Both the position numbers and the translations under genes were made by a program. Shown here piece by piece: positions 11,953 through 23,296 of a stretch of DNA of 64,000 nucleotides. The stretch's first letter is position 1. Every line of letters begins with the position of its first letter. The DNA is from Hetaerina americana (Eukaryota > Arthropoda > Insecta > Odonata > Calopterygidae): the NCBI GenBank assembly GCA_022747635.1, contig JAKTNV010000018.1, forward strand, positions 620,001 through 684,000. Reading direction: 5' to 3'. Below the pieces are notes generated by a model, which saw only the letters and a program-made list of their open reading frames with translations, searched no databases and was not told the DNA's origin.

Positions 11953-12432
11953 GGGCTGAAAAGTAATGCACACATGCTTGTGGACCACAAACAAAAACAA
12001 ATAGTAAGATTGGGCAAAAGTTACAATAAACAATTACAATTCTTAAGTTTCAAAATCACATATGTTTACTTTTCAACGCAGTCACCGTTAAGGCTAACAC
12101 ATTTCTCCCAACGTGTAACAAGGTTTTTCATTCCGTCATTGAAAAACTCTTACGACTTTTCTCGAATCCACTTGACTTGACAGCTGCCATCACCTCATCG
12201 TCCGAGGTGTAATGATTACCCTTTGAGGTATCTCTTGAGTTAAGGGAAAAAATTAAAATCTAGAAATAGAACGTCTCCATTCTTCCGCTTCTCAAATTAC
12301 GCTGGTTGAATTGAACGACCTGAAAGCGACGTATGCGTGTTGAGTGGGAATGTTACTTCCATATGACACCAGGAGTACTCCTGAAGTTCATTTTTTTGTG
12401 GTGCACAAGCATATGGTCATTAGTGGTCAGCC
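11953..12432 (-). mobile_element. Non-autonomous mariner-like element with a residual transposase C-terminus
   Basis: The ends are imperfect inverted repeats. The left begins GGGCTGAAAAGTAATGCACA and the right, read backwards, begins GGCTGACCACTAATGACCAT. Both continue into a TGCTTGTG..CCACAAA block. Inside, on the minus strand, a broken transposase C-terminus is visible (HYTSDDE near 12215, then a WEKC-type block near 12110). Its ends and its TSDDE motif match the element at 40.2-44.1 kb, so both belong to one family. Confidence 0.65.
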
Positions 12433-12951
12433 AACCTTCGTGCATAGAATCCCGACCTTCGAATTTTTGTCACTTAATCTTCTTCATATCTCCACATCTT
12501 CGTGACTTCAGTTCTATTTCTCAACTTTGAATGGCGACCGAGTTAACCTGGTGAAAAATGAGATCGTCTGCCGGCCTAAACGTCGCAGGTTCGAGTCTCG
12601 CCTCGGGCATCCATGTATGCACCCTAAACGGTTGACGAATTGAGGAGAGAATCTTCTGCCCCTGATGGCTCACCTTTAATGATCATCATTAAATTATGGA
12701 AAACCTGCGTTTACATATTTAGTAGGGGATCGATAATGGCGATAATACGAGGATAACACGGATATCGACTCTTCGATATTTCGCCCTCGGGTTACGTGCT
12801 GCACTTGATGGCAATTAGGCAAGTGCAACATGTTTCACCATGAACTGTAATTGGGCTCAAATAAAAATGTTTTTATTTAACGTGCTAATCATTACCAATT
12901 GATCCGGGGCAGAAGTAGGAGTTGCAAGTTGCTCCTTTTCAATTATTATAT
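12433..12951. other. No gene; possible tRNA-like box B
   Basis: AT-rich unique sequence. At 12586-12597 it contains GCAGGTTCGAGT, which resembles an RNA polymerase III box B. A convincing box A upstream and a SINE-like tail are missing, so no RNA gene is called. Confidence 0.4.
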
Positions 12952-13625
12952 CTACATCTACACAATATCCCGTAAGCCACCGAAAGGGCGTGTGGCGGGG
13001 GGTGTTAGGTCACCACCCTTAAAAAGTAACAAAATCACATGAAAAATCAACACAGACATGCAAAACTATCCCATACGAGGTGTATACATTCATATAAAAA
13101 TCCTTTCATTCTATGCGCATGGAAATACATATACTATCAACTGACAAACAATTGCACCTTAGGACGCAATATTAAATTTATCCAATAACGTGCTGGCTAG
13201 AATTTGAAGAGCAAGAAGGCGAGATTCCACTGCCACATGGACATGAAACATACAACGGTCTCCTCCCCAAGGACACAGGTAGGGAATGTGACCGAACGCT
13301 GCAGATAGCGGGAGGGTCCCCCCACGGAGAGAGACGAGGGGTGAACGGGGAAACTTAAAAACAAGAAAGGCAGAGCAAACAATACCGTAAAGAGCAGTGC
13401 ATTATTTATAGGCATTGTAATGAGGTCATGAGTAAAGAAAGGGTTTTGACAGCAAAACACACAAAGTTAAGCGTATGAAATTGAGTAAAACTAATTGTCC
13501 CCTAGACGCTGAGGGTGGCAAATGGATTTTTTGCTATTATTAACGCTGCAGTTGCTGTCCCATATTGTCCGTGGGAAGGAGTCCTTGACTCTGCTAGTTC
13601 TGGCATCTATTTCCCCAATTTTATA

Positions 13626-14554
13626 CAGGGTCGCACCCAATCGTGGTAGGACTGATTTTCTCTGGCGCGAACGGAGCGGTGGAGGGGGGTCTGTCTGGCA
13701 GGGTAAGGTGGAGGAGGCTCTTATCAACAGACCAACACCAACCTCAGTCGCCTGCGGGCTGTCGTTGAGTGAGGACAGCGTTTTTAGTGAAGCAAGTTTT
13801 TTGTCCGCGTCGAAAAACTAAATGAATCTGAATTTAGAGCAACGTTATTCCGTGAAGTTTTGGGCGAAACTCGGGAAGACGGCCACTGAGACCCTCGATA
13901 TGATCAAGCAGGCTTATGGGGATACTACCTTAAGCCGTTCCACAGTATTTGAGTGGCACAAGTTGTTTAAAGAGGGTAGGGAGCTCTTTGAAGACGACCA
14001 TCGCTCCGGACGGCCGTCGACGGCAAGAACCGACACAAATGTGGACAGAGTGAGGACACTGCTGAACACAGACCACCAGGGGAGACTGTGAATGCAAACT
14101 TTTACGTGCAGGTGCTCACCCGCCTCCGAGAACGCGTGAAAAGAGTCCGACCGGCCATCGCAAACTGCTGGGTGCTTCATCATGACAACTCGCCGTGCCA
14201 TGGCGCGCTCGTCGTCAGACAGCTCCTGGCCAAATACGGCGTTGCCACGTTGCCGCACCCGCCCTATTCTCCCGATCTGGCACCACCGGACTTCTTCTTC
14301 TTCTCCCTGATGAAAAGACAGCTCAAGGGACGACGTTTTGACTCGATAAAGGCCGTTCAAGAGGCTTCGACGAGGGTCATCAACGGCATCCCCAAAGAAA
14401 ATTTCCAGCGGGCGTACGGGGAATGGGAGCAACATTATACTAAGTGTGTAGCAGCTCAAGGAGCATACTTTGAAGATTGTTAAGTCGATGTAAGTATATT
14501 GTCAGTAAAATTCTTGTAAAAAAATCAGTCCTACCACTTTTGGGTGCGACCCTG
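13626..14554 (+). mobile_element. Internally deleted mariner with about 35 bp TIRs
   Basis: Termini CAGGGTCGCACCCAA..GTGGTAGGACTGATTTT are present in inverted orientation at both ends. They are flanked by the TA duplications expected for Tc1/mariner elements (13624-13625 and 14555-14556). The full element would be about 1.3 kb; this one is 929 bp because the middle of the transposase is gone. It lies inside LINE copy A11, so it inserted later. Confidence 0.9.
13822..14483 (+). pseudogene. Mariner transposase, central catalytic region deleted
   Basis: The first part (13822-14085) holds the bipartite helix-turn-helix (VFEWHKLFKEGRELFEDD, then SGRPSTARTD). After a junction near 14086 a second frame carries NANFYVQVLTRLRERVK, the second catalytic aspartate in LHHDNSP and the third in PPYSPDLAPPDFFFF. 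It ends at the normal C-terminus CVAAQGAYFEDC. The deletion removes the region with the first catalytic aspartate, so no active enzyme can be made. The termini may still be mobilised in trans. Confidence 0.88.
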
Positions 14555-14579
14555 TATAGATGATCCAAGCGACCAAAGT

Positions 14580-15239
14580 TGTAGAGCGAAAACTTCGGGG
14601 TTGAAGCGTTTAATTTTGCTTCTGCATATAATGTACTTCATTGGCATGCTGTTCTTATACAGAGGAACTGCCGAATTGTTCACTAATTCTGAACTGTTAA
14701 AATTATATTTTTCCGAAAGGTTTACCATTCGCACCTCCTTTTATCAGCAATCCTCTTGGGCGGTAGACTGGTACGCTCATGTGGAATTCCGTTTTGGTTT
14801 GCAATTTGTGGATAACCATTTGCGAGTTGCGAACCAAACGCATTCACCAATCAGCGCACGTTACAATTGGCGAAATTATTTCCGAATTTCACTCTGAGGT
14901 CACGTGTGTGGCATCCGGGGTCATTATTTCGCCCTTCTTGCCCGGGGCCGAGGGGGAGGGCGGACTCCGGCGAAACAGATTCTTCTGGACGGGAACATTT
15001 TTAAAGTCATCGGGAACGCCGTGATTTTTTTCCTTGCTCATTATCGCGAATTTGGTTGAATTAACGATGGAACGTCATTGCAATTACATTATTAATGCAA
15101 GTGAGATATGAGTCATTAAATCAATTCAAAGAAACGGAAATGTAGTAATTTTATGGAAATTTTGTCACAAAAATGTGAATATCATTTTTTAAATTTAAAT
15201 TTTATAATTTGTTTCTCATTGCCAAGTTCGCAGTGTGAC
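14580..15239. other. No gene recognised
   Basis: Unique AT-rich sequence beyond the truncated 5' end of LINE copy A11. The short frames carry no motif. Confidence 0.5.
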
Positions 15240-15340
15240 AGGTGCCTCGTTAGGTTAATTGGTTAAACCACGCGGCCGGAAATAGAGAAAGTCCGGGTAC
15301 TAGTCCCGGAAAATGTGATGATTTGGACACTTCGTAAATT
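15240..15340 (+). repeat. Candidate tRNA-derived SINE head
   Basis: Contains TTAGGTTAATTGGTTAAAC, which fits an RNA polymerase III box A. About 45 bases later GGGTACTAGTCCC fits a degenerate box B. The spacing is tRNA-like, but the rest does not fold as a functional tRNA. The boundaries and any 3' tail are not clear. Confidence 0.45.
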
Positions 15341-15649
15341 AAAAATGTTAATGCACATTTGCGGATGACTCAGTTTAAAGAATTTAGGGATCATCTCCCT
15401 TAGTTCTTTTAATTGACAATTGCATAAACAGCTTAATTGGACTTTCACCCTCTCCTTCATTATTATTATCTCTTAACTTTGAACCAAGTGGAATAAGCAG
15501 TTCTTGTTCAGGATGTTATGTAACACTTAAAATTAAAAAAAAATATTGATTCATATGTATAAAACGTTAATAAACTAAGATAGGGATTAAAAATTTCGGG
15601 TTACCATTAAATTTCTTATTTATTTTCCTTTTAAACACATAAATTATGC

Positions 15650-16430
15650 CTTAATTATTATTAAAAAATCTACCGGTTAAGGTAAGTTTTGGATGGACAC
15701 AAGTACCAAAGCAATATTTTTGACTCCTAACAAAACACAAAATCCATCATCCTACTCTATATCAGGTCCCTCTTCATCTCTGAGTACTTTCTTCCTCCCT
15801 TCATCCCGTCCAACATCCCTATCCTGTTCCTTCCCTTTCCTCGTTTGCTTAAAATTCTCCCCTCTATTACAGTCTTCAACACCCTTCATCCATTTTTCCT
15901 GCCTCCATAGGATTGCTCCCAATAAACCCCTCTTTTCACCAACCATACCAAGTACTTCCTCATGTGTTTTCTTCTCTGTCCATTTCAACTTCTCCATTCT
16001 TCCCCACACCCACAATTCAAAAGCCTCCAGTCTACGTCTATCCTCCTGCTTCAATTACCACGTTTCCGCGCCGTACATAGCCACGCTCCATATCAAAGTT
16101 TTGACGAGTCTTTTCTTAATATCCTTACTCAACGTCCCTCTCATCAACTCCCTCCTCCTTGTGAAAGCCTCTTTGCCTGGCGCAATTCTTCTCCTTACGT
16201 CCCTACTACTTTGACCGTGTTGGTCCAAAACACTACCGAGGTACGTAAACTGTTCTAGTTTTTGCACTCCTATTTTCATATTAAGCTACATTTTGTTTTA
16301 TTAATATTGATTCCCATCCCATTTCTATTGCACCAAATTTCCAATTCAGTCAGCAACGCTTGCAAAAACCCTTGATTGACTGACAAACGGGAGCTTAGTC
16401 ATCAGCAAACCTAACTGATTTTAGTATAAC
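15650..16430 (-). mobile_element. RTE/BovB-type LINE 3' fragment
   Basis: The minus strand encodes the C-terminal part of an RTE-type reverse transcriptase in two frames. Recognisable blocks are LEQFTYLGSVLDQHGQ, TRRRELMRGTLSKDIKKRL, VAMYGAETW, WVWGRMEKLKWTEKK and GLLGAILWRQEKWMKG. The 3' end lies near 15650 with a TTAATTATTATTAA-like tail. It matches the longer copy at 40.3-43.3 kb. The frame is broken and the 5' part is absent. Confidence 0.85.
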
Positions 16431-17199
16431 GCCGCTTCCCATCCAATGGATGATGCAGAAAGAACTTACGCGTTTAAAATTCCCATCAACACTTTTCTTG
16501 CAACTAAGCGCATTGAAAGTCGAGGAGACAATTGTGCGTTCTCACAAGGATTAGTGTGCACCAATCACAGCTCAAAGGATGGACACCGAAAAACATAACG
16601 CCGATTTAATAACGAGCGTTCGGAGACGTGCAACTCTTCCTCATCTTGTTAACTGAACTCAGCTTCTAGAGTTAACAATCCAAATCTGCTAGCAATAAAC
16701 CTTCGAGATCGTTGACTTCAAACTTCGATACTGTTGCTTTGTTTGGAAGAATGTGTTTTTAGGATTTAAAAAAAAGGGATTTTAGAAATGCTCTGAAGGA
16801 AGGGGATGGCGCCCTAAAACAGGATTGAAAGGCCTCCACGCCTTAAATTTGTCCCTCAAGGCAAGAGAAATCGAAGTTGTCTCCATATGTATCACATTTT
16901 GACGTTGAGAAATATCTATTTATAATATTTCCTTGAGAAAAAGAGGCTCGTATTATTTGTTAGAGATGACATTTATCTGTAAAATCTTCTTCATTCCAAA
17001 CAAAATGACAACCTAAGAGTCAATGTGTTCTGACGTTCCCTTTCACTTGACCTTCGAAGATATTTCTCTCAGGGACGTTTCTCAAAGACCAGCATTTATC
17101 GACAGATTGTTTGCTGAAAGATTCTTTGTGACATTCATTTATTCAGGGCATTCTTTATATATTTTTTACGAAGGTGGATCTGTATGGTCTTAAAGAATT
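16431..17199. other. No gene recognised
   Basis: Unique sequence without coding or repeat signatures that I can identify. Confidence 0.5.
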
Positions 17200-18050
17200 A
17201 TTATAATGAACTCCTTGCGAGAACTGCAATTCGTTATCCCTACATTATTTTCTTTCCTTCGTAACTTCTGTCTTCCTTCATGCCGTCTTAAGGACCCGTT
17301 CCCTTCTTCTCCCAAAACCCTCTCACCCGAATGTTCTCTAATCCATCTCGGCATGGCCTTCAACTTCCTGCTACCGTTCCATATTTCCTTAGATCATTTC
17401 TGCCTCTTTCGGAGTCCCCAGCGGCAAATTCCTCTCTTCACTGTTTACGACTTTAGCGTCAATCCTTCTCTCTGCATAAATTATTTTATCCATTCTCCTC
17501 CACATCCACCCTTCGAAAATTTCCAATCAACACGAATTATTTTGTCTTAAACGCCAAATCTCGGATTCAAACAACACCACGCTATATCCATGAATTCTTC
17601 TCTTATCCTTTCTTCAATTCTTCACTTAATGTATACATATTTGACATCAATTCTCGAAGTCTTATACACTCTTCTTTTGATAACACATTTCTTCTCCTGA
17701 AGTCCCCACTTCTCGGCACATATTCCTTTCAGATACTGTTGAAATGAATGGATTTCTCCCTCCACTTGTTTAATATAGTTTATTCCCTCCTACTTCAACG
17801 TTGAGCAATGTCCTCCAAGTTATCGAGATTTACATTATTTGCGTTCAATCTTCATGGTCAATTATACATCCCATATTTTATTCAATGCTCTTGGCAAAGA
17901 ATTCTGCAGTAATTAAAATCCCTGGGCGGTCTAACTATTGATTCATCACCAGCAAACCTGGCTTAAATACCTCGCCGCCCACTTTTTCTTCCACCTTCAC
18001 GCCTTCCCCACGCCACTGCTAACAGTTCCTCTGCACATGCCTCCGTTGAC
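17200..18050 (-). pseudogene. Probable decayed RTE-like LINE 3' region (divergent)
   Basis: Read on the minus strand, fragments resemble the post-RT region of RTE/BovB elements, with a GGCGGEWIK-like stretch where other copies have WVWRRMEK, but stops are frequent. The similarity is weak and the boundaries are uncertain. It could also be another LINE clade. Confidence 0.35.
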
Positions 18051-19679
18051 GAGTGCCGGTGATGACGCTCAATGCCGTCTCACTCCCCTTCATGCCTATC
18101 ACCTCCATTAATATTTAATTCTACTGCTCTTAATTTTGTCATTTAATTCACATACCGATTATTCACTGGCTGGTATGTCCATGAAAAAAGACTAAAATTT
18201 CAATCTCATTTTAATTTTGGATTTCAGATATTAAAAACTAGATTCGGCAAACAAATTTAAAATTATTGGCGGTGATAATAACTATTGAAATATGTGCATA
18301 TATTACCATCCGATTAACGTTGTGGTTAGAACTTAAGCTAACTTGAGTTTTTTATTTCCGCCGTATTGCCACATCATATTTTAAAATAAAACTGAATGTC
18401 AACGGAGAGCAACTTATTTTATCATCGGTTTGACGATTACTGAGTATACGTGTGTTAATGAGAAATCAGCGTATCGTTGGGTCTGCGAGCTAACGAGCTC
18501 TGTTTCAGTATTGAGTGTGAGCGTCACCCTTCGTTATTCTGCTTGAAATAATTCTCCTCATCGTGTTTCATGTTGTTCCTTTGGTTGAGAAATCCTCTCC
18601 GCAATGGAGGCACACGTACGAGGGTGGAATTTTCACTCTGTACGTCCAAGGAAGAAATAAAATTGGCATCTTCGGAAAACATTCGCATGCTAAAAATATC
18701 GTAGGGGACTTACCTTGACACATAAGATAATTTTCTTCGTGCTTTTTGGAAGAGCGAGTCTTTTTGGGGGAGGAAGGGGAGGAGGGGGTTTTGTTTGGGA
18801 TCCCAACGCATCCTCCATTCCACCAGTTAGGCCGCGATAAAAAATCGAATCGTCTCTCCCGCATGCTGTCGTTCTTAAGAGTTCCCGAGCGGAGTCTCGC
18901 CCACATCGGAGGCCCTACAGGGGCGTGCGAGGGTGGCAGGGGGATGAGGGTTCTGGGGGCGGAGGGAAAGAAGAAGGCAGTGGGGGCGGGCGGCACAAAG
19001 GCAGGGCCCCTCTTGCCCTGGCGGAGCGCGACAAGGTTTCCCGATGAGGGCGGGGGTCGGAGAAGGGGGCCCCGCGAATGGCCCAGGTAACGAGGGCGAA
19101 TTGATGAGACGGTCTCTTTGGGTGGGAAAAATAAAAGCTGGGGAGAGGGAAGGTGATTAGGGCCGGGAAATTCCTCGGGGGAATGATTTACGGGAGAAAT
19201 TGAGGAGAAAATGACGCGCGGGGTCCTTAAGAGTTGCGCAAGCCACGATGGGATGCGAGTGGGATGATCAAAGGGCCTCTGCTGGCGGGCCCCATCACCA
19301 CAAGCGCCCCCGAACGGCGGTACGCCTGAGAGAACGAGCGACATTAGTATGATGCCTGCTGGACCCCTTCCCCTAATGCGTTCGTTCCCTACTCCCTTTC
19401 CCGATGCGTTCTCTAAAGGAAGCATTTCATTGCAAGACAAACCTGACTTACGTATGTCGTGCCTGCCACACGTCATTAACACGGTGCAAGAGCCGTTCAA
19501 AGATCTAATGGCCATCAAAGAAAATTCATCGAATCAAAAAATAGTAGTTTTGCATGGCCACTCCTACGATTTAACTCACTTGAATCTAAAATTATCCATA
19601 CTAAAATGCATTTTACTATATTTTTTAGCATATTTAGTGCCATGCAAGCCACTGCTGGGGTGTGCGACAGACTAATTTT
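18051..19679. other. No gene recognised; G-rich block at 18750-19400
   Basis: The first 650 bases are AT-rich unique sequence. From 18750 to 19400 the plus strand is G-rich and purine-biased, and long frames on both strands are low-complexity. No splice-site or motif evidence supports the 316-codon minus-strand frame, so I do not call it. Confidence 0.5.
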
Positions 19680-20185
19680 GACCAAAACATTTTCACTCCT
19701 ACCACGGTCGGGCAATATTACACTGGTCTCTTATCCTTCGTGGAAATAGTGGCATCTTAAGTCTACAAGTTCTACACTTAGTCTCTCTAATTTCATTGAC
19801 AAAATCTCACCAACTACCGTAGTGCGATGGGGGTAATAATACATTTTCAACATCACTGCTAAAGAGGCATTCTTACAAATTATTTAAGAGATTTAATCTG
19901 TAATTTAACCTTCGCTCTGTGAGTGATTGCCAGCCTATCTGATCTTATAATTTAGGTGCGATACTTTAATATTAACGGTTTACAAATCTAACTCCTATCT
20001 AGGCTGCATGCGATCCGATTCGGCAATCAACCCAACTTCGTGGGGATACCATACACTTTCAGCATAATATAAATATGAGGCATAACCAACGAAAGATAAC
20101 ATATCTCTTTCACCTTTTCATTACATTTACCAATTACTCTTCTAATTAATCCTAATTTTTTGTTAGCGTGTTCACAAATTACCCG
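19680..20185 (-). mobile_element. Third, older CR1-group LINE fragment
   Basis: On the minus strand a decayed CR1 ORF2 C-terminus is readable: ANKKLGLIRRVIGKCNEKVK near 20160-20100, later RLAIT and a PLFPRRIRD block near 19740. The wording matches neither family A nor family B exactly, so it is a separate lineage. Many stops are present. Confidence 0.7.
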
Positions 20186-20834
20186 TATGTCTGCATTTTT
20201 CAAATTTTGGAATAAAGGAAGCGAGGAACAGGATATAAACTACGAAATAGAGGGTTCAGTACTGGCTATGGCCGATCAAGTTAAATATTTGGGGGCTGTT
20301 CTAATACCACGCCTTTCATGGGGAGCACATATCAGGACACTATGCGGATCAGCTTTGAAGAAACTTGGCTTCATTAAACGGGTGGTGGGGAAATGTAATG
20401 AGAAAGTTAAAGAGAGGTGATATTTTGCTCTAGTTAGACCTCATTTGGAATATGCCGCAAGTATTTGGGATCCGTGGGAGACAATTTGGCAAAAAGAATT
20501 AGATAAAGTCCAGAGAAAATCCGCTAGACTCATTAAAAATTGTTATGATAAGAACACAAGTGTGACAGGTCTCTTAGGGGGAATTAGGCTGGGAACCACT
20601 AGAAGTGCGGAGAGAACAAGCGAGGCTTAGACTTTTAGAAAGGTTCAGAACAAACGAGTTTAACTATGACACTGAAGGAATTATAATGGCCCCACACTAC
20701 TTAGGTAGATCAAACCACAAAGATAAACTAAGGGAGATAGATTCCAGGACAGATAGGCACAAATACTCATTCTTTCCCCGAACAATCAGAAATCATAATA
20801 GTAAGACACCGAAGTCACTTTAGAAATATTAGAG
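20186..20834 (+). mobile_element. Family B LINE fragment (B7)
   Basis: About 650 bases matching the ORF2 C-terminus of family B, from the KFWNKGSEEQDINY block to FFPRTIRNHNSK and the ORF2 stop. It breaks off just inside the 3' UTR. A premature TGA at 20417-20419 and a frameshift near 20580 disable it. It is followed after about 15 bases by copy A2. Confidence 0.88.
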
Positions 20835-20849
20835 GGGCGCTATTATAGG

Positions 20850-22316
20850 GGCGCTATAAGTTGGGTTAAAGATTTTCTTTCAGAGCGGGAACAGAGGGTA
20901 GTCCTTGATGGCGCTAGTTCCGACAGCGTTCGAGTCACGTCGGGGGTACCTCAGGGAAGTGTGATCGGGCCGTTACTTTTCTTGATTTTTGTTAACGATT
21001 TGAACCGCGAAGTGAAAAGTAACATTAGGATGTTTGCGGATGACACGGTGATCTATCGGGAGATATCTGGGGATGAGGATCGTTTTATTCTAGCGCAGGA
21101 TTTAGATTGCATTACTAAATGGTGTTCTAACTGGGGATTGACTCTAAATTATAATAAATGTTCAGTGATAAATTTCTTTAAAAGATAAACGGGATTTGCT
21201 TACAAATTAGCTGGAGGTGACCTAGCAGTAGTTGATACGGTAAAATACCTAGGTGTCACATTCACTAAAGACTTAACTTGGGGGACTCACATACGTAAAG
21301 TCTGCGGTCAAGCAAATAAAAAATTGGGATTCATTAGACGCATTGTCGGCAAAAGTGACTCAAAGGTCAAGGAACGTTGTTACCACGCTCTTGTAAGGCC
21401 TCATTTAGAATACGCATGCAGCGTGTGGGACCCGAGTGAAAAAGGTCTCATTCGGGAAATTGAGAAGGTTCAACGCAGGGCAGCCCGTTTTGTAAAAAAT
21501 TCCTACGATAAAACGCAAAGCGTTACCGAAATGCTCATGGATTTGGGGTGGGAATCATTAGAAGAGAGACGATTCAATGCAAGACTGAAATTATTAAATA
21601 AATTCAGATCCGCATGTTTCAGCACCGAGGTATCGCAGATTATTCGTACTCCTACATACATTGGTCGCTTGGATCATGCATATAAAATTCGGGAAATAGA
21701 TGCCAGGACTAGCCGACTCAAGGATTCCTTCTTCCCACGGACAATACGGGATAGCAACTGTAGGATTATAGATAGTAAAAATTCCACTTGCCACCCTCAG
21801 TGTCTAAAAAATAATTAGTTCTACTTAAATGCATGCTCCTCCACTAACCTTATGTGTTTTGTTATAATAACCCATTCTTTCCGAATGACCTCATTCGTGT
21901 TCTGTTCATCTGTTTTTAAGTTTCCCTTTCAGTCCCTCTTCCCTCCCGGCGGGGGGAAATTCCTGCTACCTGCAACGTTGGGTCGAATTCCCTTCCTTTT
22001 ACTGTCTCTTTGGGGGGTTGAGTGTTTTGTGGTGCATTTTCATGTGGTAGTGATGTTTCACATTCTTGCTTGTTGTGTCCTGGCTTGCGTGTTGTAGGAT
22101 GGCTTTGGTGCTGTATCCTGGGGTGCAGTTTTTTGTTGTTTTGCGGTGTATGTGTTTGCATGAGTATTGGATGGAGGGAGTTTTGCATGAGTGTGTGCGC
22201 TGCTGGGGTGTAATTTTCCGTGTTGTTTTTTGCATGTGGTATTTTTCGTTTTTACGGTTGGTGACCTAACACCCCCCGCCACACGCCCTTGCGGCGGCTT
22301 GCGGGGTATTATGTAG
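20850..22316 (+). mobile_element. Family A LINE copy A2 (5'-truncated)
   Basis: Begins inside the RT domain (AISWVKDFLSEREQ region) and runs through the complete 3' UTR, hairpin and a short GTAGATGA tail. The ORF is interrupted by a TAA near 21186 where other copies read TCA. The next A copy begins immediately at the tail. Confidence 0.93.
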
Positions 22317-22812
22317 ATGAGACACCTTGACAATATTAACTTTTTAAGTGACAATCAACACGGATTCAGGAAAACCCGCTCCTGCGAAACCCAATTAGGA
22401 TTATTTACACATGATTTACTTGTATCTGGTGAGAGAGGTAGGCAAGTGGATGCCATCTTCTTAGATTTTCAAAAGGCATTTGATAAGGTCCCACATGGTA
22501 AACTCATTCATAAATTAAAGGTCGCGGGTATAAACAAGGGCGCCATAAGTTGGGTTAAAGATTTTCTTTCAGAGCGGGAACAGAGGGTAGTCCTTGATGG
22601 CGCTAGTTCCGACAGCGTTCGAGTCACGTCGGGGGTACCTCAGGGAAGTGTGATCGGGCCGTTACTTTTCTTGATTTTTGTTAACGATTTGAACCGCGAA
22701 GTGAAAAGTAACATTAGGATGTTTGCGGATGACACGGTGATCTATCGGGAGATATCTGGGGATGAGGATCGTTTTATTCTAGCGCAGGATTTAGATTGCA
22801 TTACTAAATGGT
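22317..22812 (+). mobile_element. Family A LINE copy A3, 5' part
   Basis: Covers the RT domain from MRHLDNINFLSDNQHGF through FADDTVIY to CITKW. It is then interrupted by the full family B element. The 5' junction shares the bases ATGA with the tail of A2, a microhomology. The 3' part continues at 27679. Confidence 0.92.
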
Positions 22813-22847
22813 TCTCTCTCTGGCCCTCATTCTCTCTCTGGCCCTCA
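22812..22847 (+). repeat. Two perfect 18-bp tandem units at the B1 5' end
   Basis: The unit TTCTCTCTCTGGCCCTCA occurs twice in direct succession at the insertion junction. It may be part of the 5' UTR or extra sequence made during 5' integration. Confidence 0.85.
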
Positions 22848-23296
22848 ACCTGAGCGGACCTGCCTACTGAGCGCTCCTGGTAACCGGTTTGACCCACCAG
22901 AGACTACCTGCCTGCCAGCTTGATTCTTGGTGCTTTTGGTTTTAGTGAAGTGCAGTGTAGTGTCAACGTATACGTTGCTTCGTTTATATAGTTTTCGTTT
23001 TGTGTGTGGTTTGTTAACCGTAGTGTGTGGTAGTAGTAATTTATTTAGTGGATTGTGGTGGTTTTTGTCCTTCGACTCTGATTGGTGACCGGTGAGTGCT
23101 TTCCTTTTTCTTACTATCTTTTTTTTGGTCCTCTGAAAACCAGACCTTACTCAAGCATCGTTTTTTCCACTTAGGCTTCATATTCAATTCCAAATCGTAA
23201 CTTATTGTTTGAGCTAAATTTAGCTAACCCCTTCTAGAAATTTTAGCATAGTGTATACAGGTTAGCTTTTGTTGGGAACTTGGTAATTAAATTAGG

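Larger units (their letters stand above)
12952..14579 (-). mobile_element. Family A LINE copy, old, split by a mariner (A11)
   Basis: The minus-strand 3' end begins at 12952 with ACATCTACA, a decayed hairpin and a 3' UTR. The ORF2 C-terminus follows (EIDARTSRVKDS, PRTIWDSN) up to 13625. The LINE resumes after the mariner at 14557 with TGATCCAAGCGACCAA, which is contiguous with A1 sequence, and stops near 14579. It is 5'-truncated and more diverged than the other A copies. Confidence 0.85.

Noticed and set aside
12586..12597. Possible tRNA gene because of a box B match
   Set aside because: No acceptor stem, no box A at the right distance and no anticodon arm.
18568..19518. 316-codon minus-strand frame
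   Set aside because: Overlaps the G-rich island, no recognisable domain and no second copy; likely open by composition.
22317..22853. RT frame ending in FSLWPSFSLWPST as a distinct protein
   Set aside because: It is copy A3 reading into the start of the inserted B1 element; the tail is a junction artefact.
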